A stretch of DNA of 64,000 nt from contig NZ_BAABED010000001.1 of NCBI RefSeq assembly GCF_039539965.1, forward strand, positions 2,356,001 to 2,420,000, in the 5' to 3' direction. The notes below the pieces were generated by a model, which saw nothing but the letters and a program-made list of their open reading frames with translations, was not told where the DNA came from and did no database searches. The first letter of the stretch is position 1; each line of letters opens with the position of its first letter. Shown one piece after another: positions 35,101 to 43,752 of the stretch. This stretch comes from Arthrobacter methylotrophus (GTDB lineage Bacteria > Actinomycetota > Actinomycetes > Actinomycetales > Micrococcaceae). Position numbers and translations under genes: made by a program.

Positions 35101-36459
35101 TTATCGGGTCAGGCGTTCTCGTTTGGCCGTGAGGGTGTGGGACCGTGACTGGGTGCGTTGCTTGGGCGTCACGGTGTACCGGGAAGCGATGAGTTCCTTC
35201 GCCGCCCGTTTGGTCAGGGGCCGCCCCTCGAGGTCGCGGAGCTCATACATCTGCCCCGTGGTGAGGGTCTTCCAGGTCCTTTCGGCCAGTTTTCTGGCCA
35301 GCGCGATGGTGGCCTGGGTGTGGCAGTGTCCGTGTTCGGTCATGAGGCGGTAATAGAACGCCGCCAGCTGGGGATCCATGGTCCGGGCGACGCTGGCGGC
35401 CTGATAGAACGCAAGACGCAGCGGTGCGGGGCCTTCCTTGTCGATGGCCCGGCGGGCCTGGTGCATGGTCCCCGATGACCAGTTCGAAGGAGTGATGCCG
35501 ACGTAGTTGGCCGCTTTCTTGGCGCTGTCGAAGGCGGAGCCGTCGCCGAAATAGGCGCGGATGCAGGCACCCGTGGCCGGGCCGATACCTGGAAGGGACA
35601 GGATCAGCGGGTCATCACCGTAAAGCCGTTCCCACCACTGGCGGGCGTGGGAGGTGAACCGCTCCACCCGGACCCGGGACTCGTGCAGGTCCGTCAGGTG
35701 CTCGGTGACATCCACCGCCAGTGCGTCCAGGTCCAGGTGGCCTTCCCAGAAATCCGCCCATTGCCGGGCTGCGGTTTTGATGGCGGTGGCGCGGGCGGGG
35801 GTGTCGGCGACGTCACGGGTGTGTTCGGCGACCACGGCCGTCAGGGTGGCCGCGCGCGCCGACGCCAGGGAGCGCAGGTCGGGCCAGCGCCCCAGCACGG
35901 CCAAGGCTGTTGACTCGGATCCCGCGAACGCGGCCCAGACGTCCGGAAAGGCCCACCGGGCCAGGGACAGCAGCCGCCGCCAGTACCGGTTGCCGTCAAT
36001 GACAGCTCCCGCCCGGCGGACCACGGCCCGGCGCAGTGCCAGCTGTCCTGGGGCTGCCAGAACCAGGCGGGGCGGGTCGAAAATTTCCCCGGCATGGGTC
36101 AGCACCTCGGAGTCAATGACGTCGGATTTGTTCTTGCCCATGATGGCTCCGCGCAGCCGCGAGGAATGGCGGGCCCCGATCATTTCCATCTGACCGCCGG
36201 CACGTTCGACCGCGAGGGTCAACGCCAGCCAGGTCATGGACGTCGGTTCCACGATCGCGGTCACCGGTGCCGGAACAGCGGCCAGCCGCTGCGAAAGGCG
36301 CTCCAGACCTGCCAGGGTCGGGTCGACCGTGAAACGGCTCAGATGCTCGGTTCCGTCATCGAAAAATTCGCGTAATGCGATGTGGTGCCGTGCCGTGATC
36401 GCGGCGTCGATACCGGCCACTGCCCGCACAAGGACGGCGGGTTTATCCTGATCCTGCAT
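35101..36459 (-). CDS. IS110-family transposase, second type
   Basis: 452 residues from the ATG at 36459, which follows GAAGGAGAA. DEDD domain: VAGIDAAITARHHIALREF, TAIVEPTSMTWLALT, GKNKSDVIDSEVLTHAG. The C-terminal domain has LILSLPGIGPATGACIRAYF (helix-hairpin-helix type) and the Ser region GITPSNWSSGTMHQARRAID. It is longer than, and distinct from, the protein at 29119. The upstream frame to 36543 lies in the element's leader and is rejected. Intact. Confidence 0.92.
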   Translation of the reverse strand: MQDQDKPAVLVRAVAGIDAAITARHHIALREFFDDGTEHLSRFTVDPTLAGLERLSQRLAAVPAPVTAIVEPTSMTWLALTLAVERAGGQMEMIGARHSSRLRGAIMGKNKSDVIDSEVLTHAGEIFDPPRLVLAAPGQLALRRAVVRRAGAVIDGNRYWRRLLSLARWAFPDVWAAFAGSESTALAVLGRWPDLRSLASARAATLTAVVAEHTRDVADTPARATAIKTAARQWADFWEGHLDLDALAVDVTEHLTDLHESRVRVERFTSHARQWWERLYGDDPLILSLPGIGPATGACIRAYFGDGSAFDSAKKAANYVGITPSNWSSGTMHQARRAIDKEGPAPLRLAFYQAASVARTMDPQLAAFYYRLMTEHGHCHTQATIALARKLAERTWKTLTTGQMYELRDLEGRPLTKRAAKELIASRYTVTPKQRTQSRSHTLTAKRERLTR

Positions 36460-36860
36460 GATGGTTCTCCTTCTCGCATCGAATACGTGCGATGAGACAA
36501 CCCGTCGTTGCCGGTCCACCAGCCAAGGCCACCAGTCGGGCATCCCACCTCGGGAGAACCGTCATGCGCCCATTCCAGCGCCTGGGGCGATCTCCCGCAC
36601 ACGCCCGCAACTGTTGAGGATGCCCTCGGATACGGCCTCCCGCGCTTGTGAGTTATCCGGTGCTGACGGAGGAACGCCGGTGCTGCGCACCGCCTCCCCT
36701 CCTTCACCAATTCCCTCAATCGGGTCTGCTTGGAAGACAGGCCGGGGGCAACGATCTCTTTCACGGGCCATGACACCCAGCCGAAAACCGGCACCACCCC
36801 GGCCCCTCCCAAGGCCACCGTAAACGACGACCACCACACCTCAACAGGGGGTACTTAAGG
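36460..36860 (-). ncRNA. Candidate bridge-RNA leader of the second IS110 element
   Basis: A 400-bp gene-free stretch between the transposase start and the junction with the secreted-protein repeat at about 36864. As for other IS110 elements a structured non-coding RNA is expected on the transposase strand. I base this on position only. Confidence 0.35.
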
Positions 36861-36926
36861 GATACAAGCCAACAAAACGGCGGCCTGCCCCCTCGTGGAC
36901 AGCTGTGCCCGCGGCGGGGGAAACGC

Positions 36927-36956
36927 GTGCCCTCCGGCAGCGGGGCCGGAGGGCAC
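36927..36956. terminator. Strong hairpin downstream of secreted-protein gene, copy 2
   Basis: Same 12-bp perfect stem and 6-nt loop as at 32232, about 120 bp after the stop of the gene at 37075. Confidence 0.5.
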
Positions 36957-37074
36957 ACAGTCCAAGAGAACTTACGCCGGTCGACGATTACTTCGCCGTG
37001 CCGACCGGCGGACTGGGGCGTCCTGGACGTTTGTTCAGTCCCGTAAGGGCCCGCGGTTGCTAAGCTGCAACGTC

Positions 37075-37746
37075 TCAGATTCCGGCGACGGCACGCCGAC
37101 GACGGTTCAGGGCCACCGCGGCTCCCGCACCGGCGATAACGACTCCGGCACCGAGACCGACCATCGGATCAACCGCCGGGACCGCAGCCACTGGCGGCGT
37201 CTTGTACTGCATATTAGTCTTGCCGCCACTGATACTGGAGGTCCCCGAACTCAGTTCTGCGCTGTTCGTCATATCGAAAGAACCGTCAGTGAAAGTAGTG
37301 TTTCCCGGTGCGGTGGGATCCACGGCAACAGAAGTAGTAAATTTAACTCCACTTTCCTTGCTGTTTCCAGCGGCTGGAATGGTGATCTTCCCACTACACA
37401 CCTTGGTCTTATTGCCGTTCGACAAAGTGCAATTTGTGAATACCCGTGAGGAGCCGTTTGACTGCACCCCTTGGTTAATATCGGAGCCCCACACATCAGT
37501 GTCGGTGAATGTCGAATTTGATGGCGCAGTAAGAGTGAGCGTTAAGGTACCTGTCTCATCGGTGCCCCATACGTTCATAATCGTAGCTCCGACGTCACCC
37601 GTCGCGCCTGGCGCAATCGTGTTTGCAGCATTGACAGTGGGGGCTGTAGTCGAGGCGCTTGCACCAACAGTTCCCATCACCATGAGGGCTGCAACTGCAA
37701 AAGTGGTTGTGGCAATCTTGCTTGTCATTTTCAATTTGGTTCCCAT
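37075..37746 (-). CDS. Small secreted protein with C-terminal anchor, paralogue 2
   Basis: 223 residues. The signal peptide and first 55 residues are nearly identical to paralogue 1; the middle differs (VWGTDETGTLTLTLTAPSNS, NGNKTKVCSGKITIPAAGN), and the end is again AVPAVDP, a glycine-rich helix and NRRRRAVAGI. Cys residues in the TNCTLSNGNKTKVC pair are conserved. GGGGAAAA lies before the ATG. Divergence in the domain core but not in signal peptide, anchor or flanking DNA suggests gene conversion or selection on the exposed part. Confidence 0.75.
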   Translation of the reverse strand: MGTKLKMTSKIATTTFAVAALMVMGTVGASASTTAPTVNAANTIAPGATGDVGATIMNVWGTDETGTLTLTLTAPSNSTFTDTDVWGSDINQGVQSNGSSRVFTNCTLSNGNKTKVCSGKITIPAAGNSKESGVKFTTSVAVDPTAPGNTTFTDGSFDMTNSAELSSGTSSISGGKTNMQYKTPPVAAVPAVDPMVGLGAGVVIAGAGAAVALNRRRRAVAGI

Positions 37747-38140
37747 TTTTTCCCCGTTAGTTATTCATGCGTTGAACATCGAAATCCTTGGCCTATTCGG
37801 TCCCTGTCAATTCGGGATCATACTTCCGAGTAGTTCGATGCCGAAGCCGTCTTGCCTAGGGTGGCGCTTTCAGCCAGCCCTGTCCGCTTCAGTGATTTTC
37901 AGTGATTCCCCATTCCGAGATTCACTGATGCATAGCGGCGAGGGGCCCGAGTGTGACGGTATTCCGAAAACTTTCTTACGTTTCCCTGGCGACGGTTTCC
38001 CTCGGCCGTTTGGGGGGGTGAAAGCGTGCCCTCCAGGAGGGGCCGAACGGCACACGGCCCAGGAGGTCTTCCGCCGGTCCACGATTACTCCACCGCGCGG
38101 ATCAGCGGGCTGGATGCTTCCTGGACATTTGCTGAGTCCC

Positions 38141-38800
38141 CTAGTTTCCGGCGCCAGCACGGCGACGCCGGTTCGGGACAATTGCCGGCGCCCGTTCCCG
38201 CAACGAGGCCGACCAGCGGATCAACCAGCGGGCGCCGATACGGTCACGGCAACGGCGGGGCAGGTCATCACGTTCACGGCCTGGGTTCTGAACGACACAG
38301 ACTCCCGCTTTTCGGCATCCACCTGGTCACTCATTCATTGACGAACGCAGGGATGGAGCCATTGATTACGCCACCAGCCCCGGACCGGAAGAACGTCGTT
38401 TGACGGGCATGCTCCCGGGGAGGCAGCAGCATGAAGGGGAGCTCGTCAGCGCGATCGGCATCGAGGCCACCGCATCATCAGGAGAAGTTCTCTGGGATGA
38501 ATGCGACGCACTCGTTCCCGTCGTCGCCCCCGGAATCCGGCGACGGTGAGAAGGCCTTGAGAGAGGAATCTGGCGAGATGGTGACTTTGATTGGCGTAGT
38601 GCGGCTGTCCGTGCTGTTCACGCTTTGGGCCAAGACCGTACAATTGGAGGCCACTTTGTCGAAGCCACGCGGCTTCGCCGTGAATGCCGCCCCCCCTTGG
38701 CGACGACTCAAGCCGAACTCCACGAAGAAATGGGCGTCGCCGGGGAACTTTCCCCTATCGGATCATTCGTACCCGACTCATGAGTCCAAGAGACCCGGGT
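38141..38800 (-). pseudogene. Decayed secreted-protein gene of the second type
   Basis: The 3' part (38141-38250) matches the remnant at 33430, including the RRAGAGN TAG end. Further 5' (38478-38723) a frame reads AAFTAKPRGFDKVASNCTVL, then STDSRTTPIKVTISPDSSLK, an extracellular-domain-like sequence. The two are separated by stops and frameshifts. It sits upstream of paralogue 2 just as 41033 sits upstream of paralogue 3. Confidence 0.5.
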
Positions 38801-38845
38801 GGCAGCCGTCCTTGCAGACGTACCTGATACTGCCGGAACCATCCC

Positions 38846-39431
38846 TCGACGATGCATTTACCCCCGTTGCCAGTACCCTGACCACCGGCTTTCAGCCTTC
38901 AGTACTCGCCCTTGATCACGAAATAGGAGCCGCGGATAACTCCTGCCAGCTTCGATTTTTGGCGTGCGAACTTGAAACGTGATGCCAGTTCCTCCGGAAT
39001 CTCCATGCCATCGGCGAGTTTGAATCCAACCGCCCGTTTCCCGCCGTCCTCGACGCTGTACATGACGTTGATCGACAGCCCCGATTCGTAGAACACATAA
39101 GCCATCCGCAAACCGTCCACTTCGAAGGCGGTCGCTTCGAGCGGTCGTGAGCCGATGACGATGTCTCGCTCGTCCTTGAGGATCCGGCTCACCCGCTCGA
39201 CCACCTCCGGAACCTCGCTCGCAGGGCTCACAGTGAACACGTGGCCGTACTTGTTCCGGTAGTAACGGCCCTCGTTGGCGCGCAACCCGGCAAGCGCATG
39301 GGCAACGGGAGAAGACTCCAGACCGGCAGTGGACACGTTCTGGAAGTCAACAACGTACGGCATGCACCCTCCTGATTAGATGTGTTGGACCAACGATAAC
39401 GTGCCTACGTGCTTCACAGTCGTCCGACTGC
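38846..39431. repeat. 586-bp duplicated block, copy B
   Basis: Same length as 5861..6446 with about four substitutions seen. Flanked by the decayed secreted-protein gene on the left and IS3 and glycosyltransferase scraps on the right. Confidence 0.9.
38899..39363 (-). CDS. Hypothetical protein, 154 aa (duplicated)
   Basis: Second copy of the gene at 5914..6378, same orientation relative to its block, same GGAGGGTGC ribosome site, protein starting MPYVVDFQNVSTAGLESSPV. The only amino-acid change I see is Val for Ile in YSVEDGGKR. Both copies are open, so duplication is recent or the gene is maintained. Function unknown. Confidence 0.7.
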   Translation of the reverse strand: MPYVVDFQNVSTAGLESSPVAHALAGLRANEGRYYRNKYGHVFTVSPASEVPEVVERVSRILKDERDIVIGSRPLEATAFEVDGLRMAYVFYESGLSINVMYSVEDGGKRAVGFKLADGMEIPEELASRFKFARQKSKLAGVIRGSYFVIKGEY

Positions 39432-39479
39432 ACGACGGACCGGGCCCTTCATGGGGCGAATGGTCCATCCGGGTCGACG

Positions 39480-39570
39480 AACGCGATCGCGACCCGCCGG
39501 TGTTGCACCAGTCGATCAGTGTCGCGGCCGTGAATTCCGGTCCGTCGTCGCAGCTGGGGTTCCGGTTTCG
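39480..39570 (-). pseudogene. IS3/IS481-type transposase fragment
   Basis: The minus strand reads CDDGPEFTAATLIDWCNTGG, the integrase-core region with the catalytic Asp altered in context (DDG for DNG). It is related to the scrap at 30835 and joined to copy B of the 586-bp block. Confidence 0.6.
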
Positions 39571-39649
39571 GCGATGATGTTTGTTCATTCCATGTCCGCC
39601 AGCAGCGACTGGATTCGCAGTCGGGGCTGGGGCTACTGGGATCAGAACT

Positions 39650-39850
39650 GGTAATCGTGGAGGCGGGGCAGGAAATTCGTGATGCGGTTCCGGATGCACA
39701 CGGTCAGCTGGACACCCCGACGTCGGGGTCTTCGAAAGCGGGCAGCACCTCGGTCAGGGCGTCTTCCGGAAGCCGACCGTCTGCGTCCATGACGCAGACG
39801 ATCGGCTTGTCCGGGTACAGCCTCGGGTTCCGCTACGTGACATACCGGGC
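39650..39850 (-). pseudogene. Glycosyltransferase family 2 fragment
   Basis: Minus frames give NPRLYPDKPIVCVMDADGRL, then PEDALTEVLPAFEDPDVG and, after a shift, RIRNRITNFLPRLHDYQF. The MDADGRL metal-binding motif and RNR segment are typical of family 2 (processive) glycosyltransferases. Short traces of the same 3' end occur near 31075 and 32005. Confidence 0.6.
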
Positions 39851-40031
39851 CGCCATTGCTTTGCCGGGCACTGGCTCGAACGGCTTTCCATACGTGAAAT
39901 GGCTCTGACAGCCCAGCGTTGTCTTGTCCCGCCGAAGCTGGTTGATGCCCATCCCGAAGTTCAGAAAGCAGGAGAACAAAGCGGTGGCCTGCCCGGCTCG
40001 TGGACGGCCGTGCCTTTGGGAGGGGAAACGC

Positions 40032-40061
40032 GTGCCCTCCGGCAGCGGGGCCGGAGGGCAC
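40032..40061. terminator. Strong hairpin downstream of secreted-protein gene, copy 3
   Basis: Third copy of the perfect 12-bp stem with 6-nt loop, about 120 bp after the stop of the gene at 40181. Confidence 0.5.
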
Positions 40062-40180
40062 ACAGTCCAAGAGAACTTACCCCCGGTCGACGACTACTTC
40101 GCCGTGCCGACCGGCGGCCTGGGGCTTCCTGGACGTTTGTTCAGTCCCGTAAGGGCCTGCGGTTGCTAAGCTGCAACGTC

Positions 40181-40909
40181 CTAGCTTGCGGCGACGACAC
40201 GCCGACGACGGTTCAGGGCCACTGCGGCTCCCGCACCGGCGATAACGACTCCGGCACCGAGACCGACAATCGGATCAACCACCGGGACCGCCGCCACCGG
40301 GACCGCCGCCACCGGGTCCGCCGCCATCGGGTCCGCCGCCACTGGGATCGCTGCCGCTGCCGGTGTCTTGTACTGCAGACCTGTCCGGCCGCCACTGATC
40401 TCGCTGCCCGTACTGTTCTTTAGGCTGTTGGTCATATTGAACTCACCGTCAGTGAAAGTAGTGCCTGCTGGTGCAGTGGGGTCGACCGCAATAGGAGTAG
40501 TAAATCTCATGCCACTGTACTTTTGGTTTCCAGCAGCCGGAAGGGTGATGGCCCCCTTGCACGTCATGCTCTTAAGGTCGTCCGACCGGGTGCAATTTGT
40601 GAATTCCGTCTTGGAGCCGGTCTCCTGTTCACCCTGAATAAAATCGCTGCCCCACACTTGATTGAGGGGGAAAGTCGAATGTGATGGCGCGGTAAGAAAA
40701 AGGGTTAATTCACCCGTCGCGGCGGTTCCCCATTTGTTCAAAATCGTAGCTCCGACGTCACCCGTTGCACCTGGCGCAATCGTATTTGCAGCATTAGTCG
40801 TGGGGGCCTCACTCGAGGCGTTTGCGCCCACAGTTCCCACCACCATGAGGCCTGCAATCGCTAGGGTGGTTGTGGCAATCTTGCTTGTCATTTTCAATTT
40901 CGTTCCCAT
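40181..40909 (-). CDS. Small secreted protein with C-terminal anchor, paralogue 3
   Basis: 242 residues from the ATG at 40909 (after GGGGAAAA), aligned with the start of paralogue 2. Signal peptide TLAIAGLMVVGTVGANASS; conserved TIAPGATGDVGATILNKWGT; Cys pair in FTNCTRSDDLKSMTCKG. Before the anchor it has an expanded Ala/Val/Pro/Asp repeat (units like AADPVAAVPVAAVPVVDP) not present in the other copies. Then the helix and NRRRRVVAAS. Repeat slippage in the stalk is the likely cause. Confidence 0.75.
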   Translation of the reverse strand: MGTKLKMTSKIATTTLAIAGLMVVGTVGANASSEAPTTNAANTIAPGATGDVGATILNKWGTAATGELTLFLTAPSHSTFPLNQVWGSDFIQGEQETGSKTEFTNCTRSDDLKSMTCKGAITLPAAGNQKYSGMRFTTPIAVDPTAPAGTTFTDGEFNMTNSLKNSTGSEISGGRTGLQYKTPAAAAIPVAADPMAADPVAAVPVAAVPVVDPIVGLGAGVVIAGAGAAVALNRRRRVVAAS

Positions 40910-41032
40910 TTTTTCCCCGTTAGTTATTCGTGCGTTGAACATCGAAATCCTTGGCCTATTCGGTCCCTGTCAATTCGGGATCATACTTCCGAGTAGTTCG
41001 ATGCCGAAGCCGTCTTGCCTAGGGTGGCGCTT

Positions 41033-41641
41033 TCAGCCAGCCCTGTCCGCTTCAGTGATTTTCAGTGATTCCCCATTCCGAGAATCATTAATGAATAGAG
41101 GGAGGCCCCCCGAGTGTGATGGCATTCCGGAAACTTTCTTCCGTTTTCTCGGCGGTTTCCTGGACGTTTGCCGAGTCCCCTCGTTTCCGGCGCCGGCACG
41201 CCGACGACGGTTCAGGACCACTGCGCCGCCCCTACCCGCAACGAGCGCACCCGCATCAAGGCCGACCAACGGGTCAACCATCAGGGTCGCGGCAGACTGC
41301 ACGATGTGCACGTCCAGCGTGCCGTCGGTGATCGTGTAGTTGGTGCTGGGCTGGGGCCTGTCCATTGCATGGACGCTGCCGGGGACTGCGTTTCCAGACT
41401 CGGTTCCCAGGCTCGCGGGCGAATTCACTGCAACCTGCGGAGAGAACCGGATGCAATCGCCGGCATTCCAGTTTCCATAGGAGGTCCCAAGGTTGCAGCT
41501 GAGTGTGGCCCCGCCGCCACCCGCCGTGCATCCGTTCAGAACAATGGATAGCGCTCGTGGAAATGTTGTCCCGCCCCCGGCGTACGACACCGGAACCGTG
41601 GATTGGGCAGGGAACGTGATACCGGCCGGCAATACGGCCAC
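41033..41641 (-). CDS. Secreted-protein family member of the second type, 5'-truncated, stop lost
   Basis: 202 codons. No signal peptide: the frame is open at its 5' side and meets a MarR fragment. The beta-rich part has LPAGITFPAQSTVPVSYAGG and a Cys-containing loop (NGCTAGGGGATLSCNLGTSY). The anchor LMVDPLVGLDAGALVAGRGG ends NRRRRAGAGN. In the sister remnants a TAG follows here; in this copy it is GAG (41182..41180), so translation would run 50 codons further into the former spacer. Probably non-functional. Confidence 0.5.
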   Translation of the reverse strand: MAVLPAGITFPAQSTVPVSYAGGGTTFPRALSIVLNGCTAGGGGATLSCNLGTSYGNWNAGDCIRFSPQVAVNSPASLGTESGNAVPGSVHAMDRPQPSTNYTITDGTLDVHIVQSAATLMVDPLVGLDAGALVAGRGGAVVLNRRRRAGAGNEGTRQTSRKPPRKRKKVSGMPSHSGGLPLFINDSRNGESLKITEADRAG

Positions 41642-41983
41642 GACGGATTCCCTGCCACTCCTGCCACGGATGAGTCCCCCGGCAGACTCATCCAGCTGGG
41701 TGTCGACGGGACGAAACTCGCCCAGCCCTTGGTCGACACTGAGGACTTTCGCGTCGGAGGGCCGATGACCCCATCGGAACTAGCCGCCGACCTCATTACC
41801 TCCCGGGCGGGGACGACGAAGCGGATCTACAAACTGCTAAGTGCCGGGCTCGTCACCGGGGAAAGCACCCCCCGGGATGGCCGCGGGGCCTTGATCCGGA
41901 TGACGGAAGCCGGCCGGGAGCGGCAAGAAATGACAATGCTCCTGCGCGGCTTGCTGCTCCACGTGGAGGGCAGCTCGCGGTAG
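41603..41983 (+). pseudogene. MarR-family regulator fragment
   Basis: From about 41700 the frame reads PLVDTEDFRVGGPMTPSELA, then ADLITSRAGTTKRIYKLLSA and GRGALIRMTEAGRER, the winged-helix core of MarR-type regulators. The N-terminal dimerisation helices are missing and the helix region between DFRV and MTPSEL is shortened. Fused at its 5' side to the secreted-protein remnant. Confidence 0.65.
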
Positions 41984-42095
41984 CCGCGACCAGCTCCCGG
42001 CCGTCGAATCTCCTTGGGTCCTGTCACTTCGTCACACTGGATACCGCCGGCGGTTCCTCTACTGCCGCTTGGCCCAGATCTGTAGGCTCAGCCTT

Positions 42096-42545
42096 ATGGA
42101 GAATTTAGAGTCGAGGCCGGACACCGAAGTGCTCAGTGTCCATGATTGCTGGAAGTACCTCCGTTCTTCCTCCGTTGCTAGGGTTGCGGTCGTCAGTAGC
42201 GGCGACCCGGAGATCTTCCCGATCAACTACATACCCGACGAAGGAACGGTGATCTTCCGGACAGGCCCGGGTACCAAACTGAATGCAATCCTGGCCGGTC
42301 AAAGGATCGTGCTTGAAGCGGACGGTCTGAACACCTACGGCACCATTGCATGGAGCGTCATCGTCAAGGGTCATGCCGAGATTGTCACGGAAGATGAAGA
42401 ACTGCAGGAGACCCCGGCTATGGAACTCTCGCCGTGGGCGCCGGGCACCAAAGACCACCTGGTCCGGATAACGCCGGCGGAACTGAGTGGACGCAGGTTC
42501 GTCATCAGCGCACCATCCCAGTGGTGGCTCCCACGGGATGCCTGA
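42096..42545 (+). CDS. PPOX-fold (pyridoxamine 5'-phosphate oxidase family) protein, copy 1
   Basis: 149 residues of the split-barrel flavin-binding type: LSVHDCWKYLRSSSVARVAV, then EIFPINYIPDEGTVIFRTGP GTKL, and IAWSVIVKGHAEIV. Members bind FMN, F420 or similar cofactors; which one is not deducible. The ATG at 42096 matches the start position of the other five copies in this window. First gene of the stress island. Confidence 0.8.
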   Translation: MENLESRPDTEVLSVHDCWKYLRSSSVARVAVVSSGDPEIFPINYIPDEGTVIFRTGPGTKLNAILAGQRIVLEADGLNTYGTIAWSVIVKGHAEIVTEDEELQETPAMELSPWAPGTKDHLVRITPAELSGRRFVISAPSQWWLPRDA

Positions 42546-42557
42546 CCTGACACCCCG

Positions 42558-42585
42558 GCCCCGAAAGTGACGGGACCAAAGCCTC
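42558..42585. promoter_or_regulatory. DosR-like boxes upstream of hsp20
   Basis: GGCCCCGAAAGTGAC (inverted form of GTCACTTTCGGGGCC) and GGGACCAAAGCCTC overlap here, about 85-110 bp before the Hsp20 start. Both resemble the DosR consensus GGGACTTTNGGCCCT. Confidence 0.45.
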
Positions 42586-42666
42586 TGGAACCCCCTCCCA
42601 GGGATTCGCACTCTGGAAGGGTCAGACCGGTTCAGGCCTGACGGGATCCAAGCTTAGGAGGCAGTC

Positions 42667-43089
42667 ATGACGGACTTAATCAGGTGGTTCGACACACGTC
42701 GCTCACCCATCGAAATGATCGAACGGCTCTTCGAAGGTGATGTGGCGGCAGCCGGAATCAGAGTCGAACAATTGGTTGAAGGCACTACCCTGGTGATCCG
42801 CGCGGAACTGCCAGGGATCGATCCGGAGAAAGATGTCGACATCACCCTTGGCGAAGGGTTCCTTGAAATACGTGCTGAACGGCAGGAGAAGAAGGAGGAT
42901 AAGGACAAAGGCAGCTATCGATCGGAATTCCGTTACGGCTCCTTTGTGCGCAGGATCTCCCTGCCCGACAGCGTCCAGCAGGACGATATCTCCGCATCAT
43001 ACAAGGACGGCGTCCTTGAGGTGCGCGCCCCGATTCCGGAGAAGGTCCAATCCTCGTCTGCTCGTAAGATCCCAATAACGCGAGACTAG
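42667..43089 (+). CDS. Hsp20/alpha-crystallin family small heat-shock protein
   Basis: 140 residues. The alpha-crystallin domain covers about residues 35-130: VIRAELPGIDPEKDVDITLG, EIRAERQEKKEDKDKGSYRS EF, FVRRISLPDSVQQDDISASY KDGVLEVRAPIP. It acts as an ATP-independent chaperone holding unfolding proteins. A perfect AGGAGG site lies before the ATG. The mycobacterial counterpart, HspX, is a main DosR-regulon protein, which fits the boxes upstream. Confidence 0.93.
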   Translation: MTDLIRWFDTRRSPIEMIERLFEGDVAAAGIRVEQLVEGTTLVIRAELPGIDPEKDVDITLGEGFLEIRAERQEKKEDKDKGSYRSEFRYGSFVRRISLPDSVQQDDISASYKDGVLEVRAPIPEKVQSSSARKIPITRD

Positions 43090-43158
43090 AAGACAGGGTC
43101 CAGCCGATCGGCCGCTCCGTGCCTCGTGTGGGTGCGGTCCGCGAAGCGGGTCTCGGGT

Positions 43159-43173
43159 GTGTCTTTCGGCCCT
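43159..43173 (+). promoter_or_regulatory. DosR-like box upstream of universal stress protein
   Basis: GTGTCTTTCGGCCCT, about 67 bp before the gene at 43240, differs little from GGGACTTTCGGCCCT. Confidence 0.55.
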
Positions 43174-43239
43174 ATCGTCGCGGACAGCCACCGGTCACGC
43201 TAACGGAGTACGGAAAGACCCCCACCGCAGGAGGAGATT

Positions 43240-43683
43240 ATGAGCAAGGAAGCATCCACAGCCAGAATCGTTGTCGGTGTTGATGGCTCGGAAGCCTCAC
43301 TCGAGGCACTGAGGCAGGCGCAGAACCTTGCAGTTCCGCTGGGCGCGCAAGTGGTAGCTACTGCTTACTGGGAGTTCCCGCAGGTCTATGGCGGCTATGT
43401 GGCCATGGGCATCGAAGACTTCGAAGAAAGCGCCGGGCAAGTCCTCAAGGAATCCCTGGACAAAGTGTTCGGTCCGGACTTGCCGGACAACGTCGTCTCT
43501 CGCGTTGTCCGTGGTCACGCCCGGGAATCCCTTATTGAGGCTAGCCGGGAAGCGGACATGATAGTCCTCGGCAGGCGTGGCCACGGAGGATTCGGCGGAC
43601 TGCTGGTCGGATCGGTAAGTTCAGCCTGCGTTGCACACGCCCACTGCCCGGTCCTTGTTGTCCATGCTCCCGAGAAGAGTTGA
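43240..43683 (+). CDS. Universal stress protein, single domain, copy 1
   Basis: 147 residues of the UspA fold. N-terminal RIVVGVDGSEASLEALRQA and the ATP-binding loop LGRRGHGGFGGLLVGSVSS (G-2x-G-9x-G-S pattern) followed by ACVAHAHCPVLVV. It is therefore of the ATP-binding class. GGAGGAG precedes the ATG. USPs are prominent in DosR-type regulons; the adjacent PPOX gene is 69 bp downstream and may be co-transcribed. Confidence 0.92.
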   Translation: MSKEASTARIVVGVDGSEASLEALRQAQNLAVPLGAQVVATAYWEFPQVYGGYVAMGIEDFEESAGQVLKESLDKVFGPDLPDNVVSRVVRGHARESLIEASREADMIVLGRRGHGGFGGLLVGSVSSACVAHAHCPVLVVHAPEKS

Positions 43684-43752
43684 AATACACGGGCCACCTT
43701 TGTTCCCTTCGCCCCGTGCCTTGACCCGCTGAACCTGCCCCAAGGAGAACGA

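Noticed and set aside
38342..38550. Plus-strand frame through the decayed secreted-protein gene
   Set aside because: Open for about 70 codons but unrecognisable; the minus strand shows family-like sequence over the same DNA.
40270..40350. The short tandem repeat as a CRISPR-like or VNTR non-coding element
   Set aside because: The units are contiguous, multiples of three, and lie inside the open frame of paralogue 3, so they encode a protein stalk.
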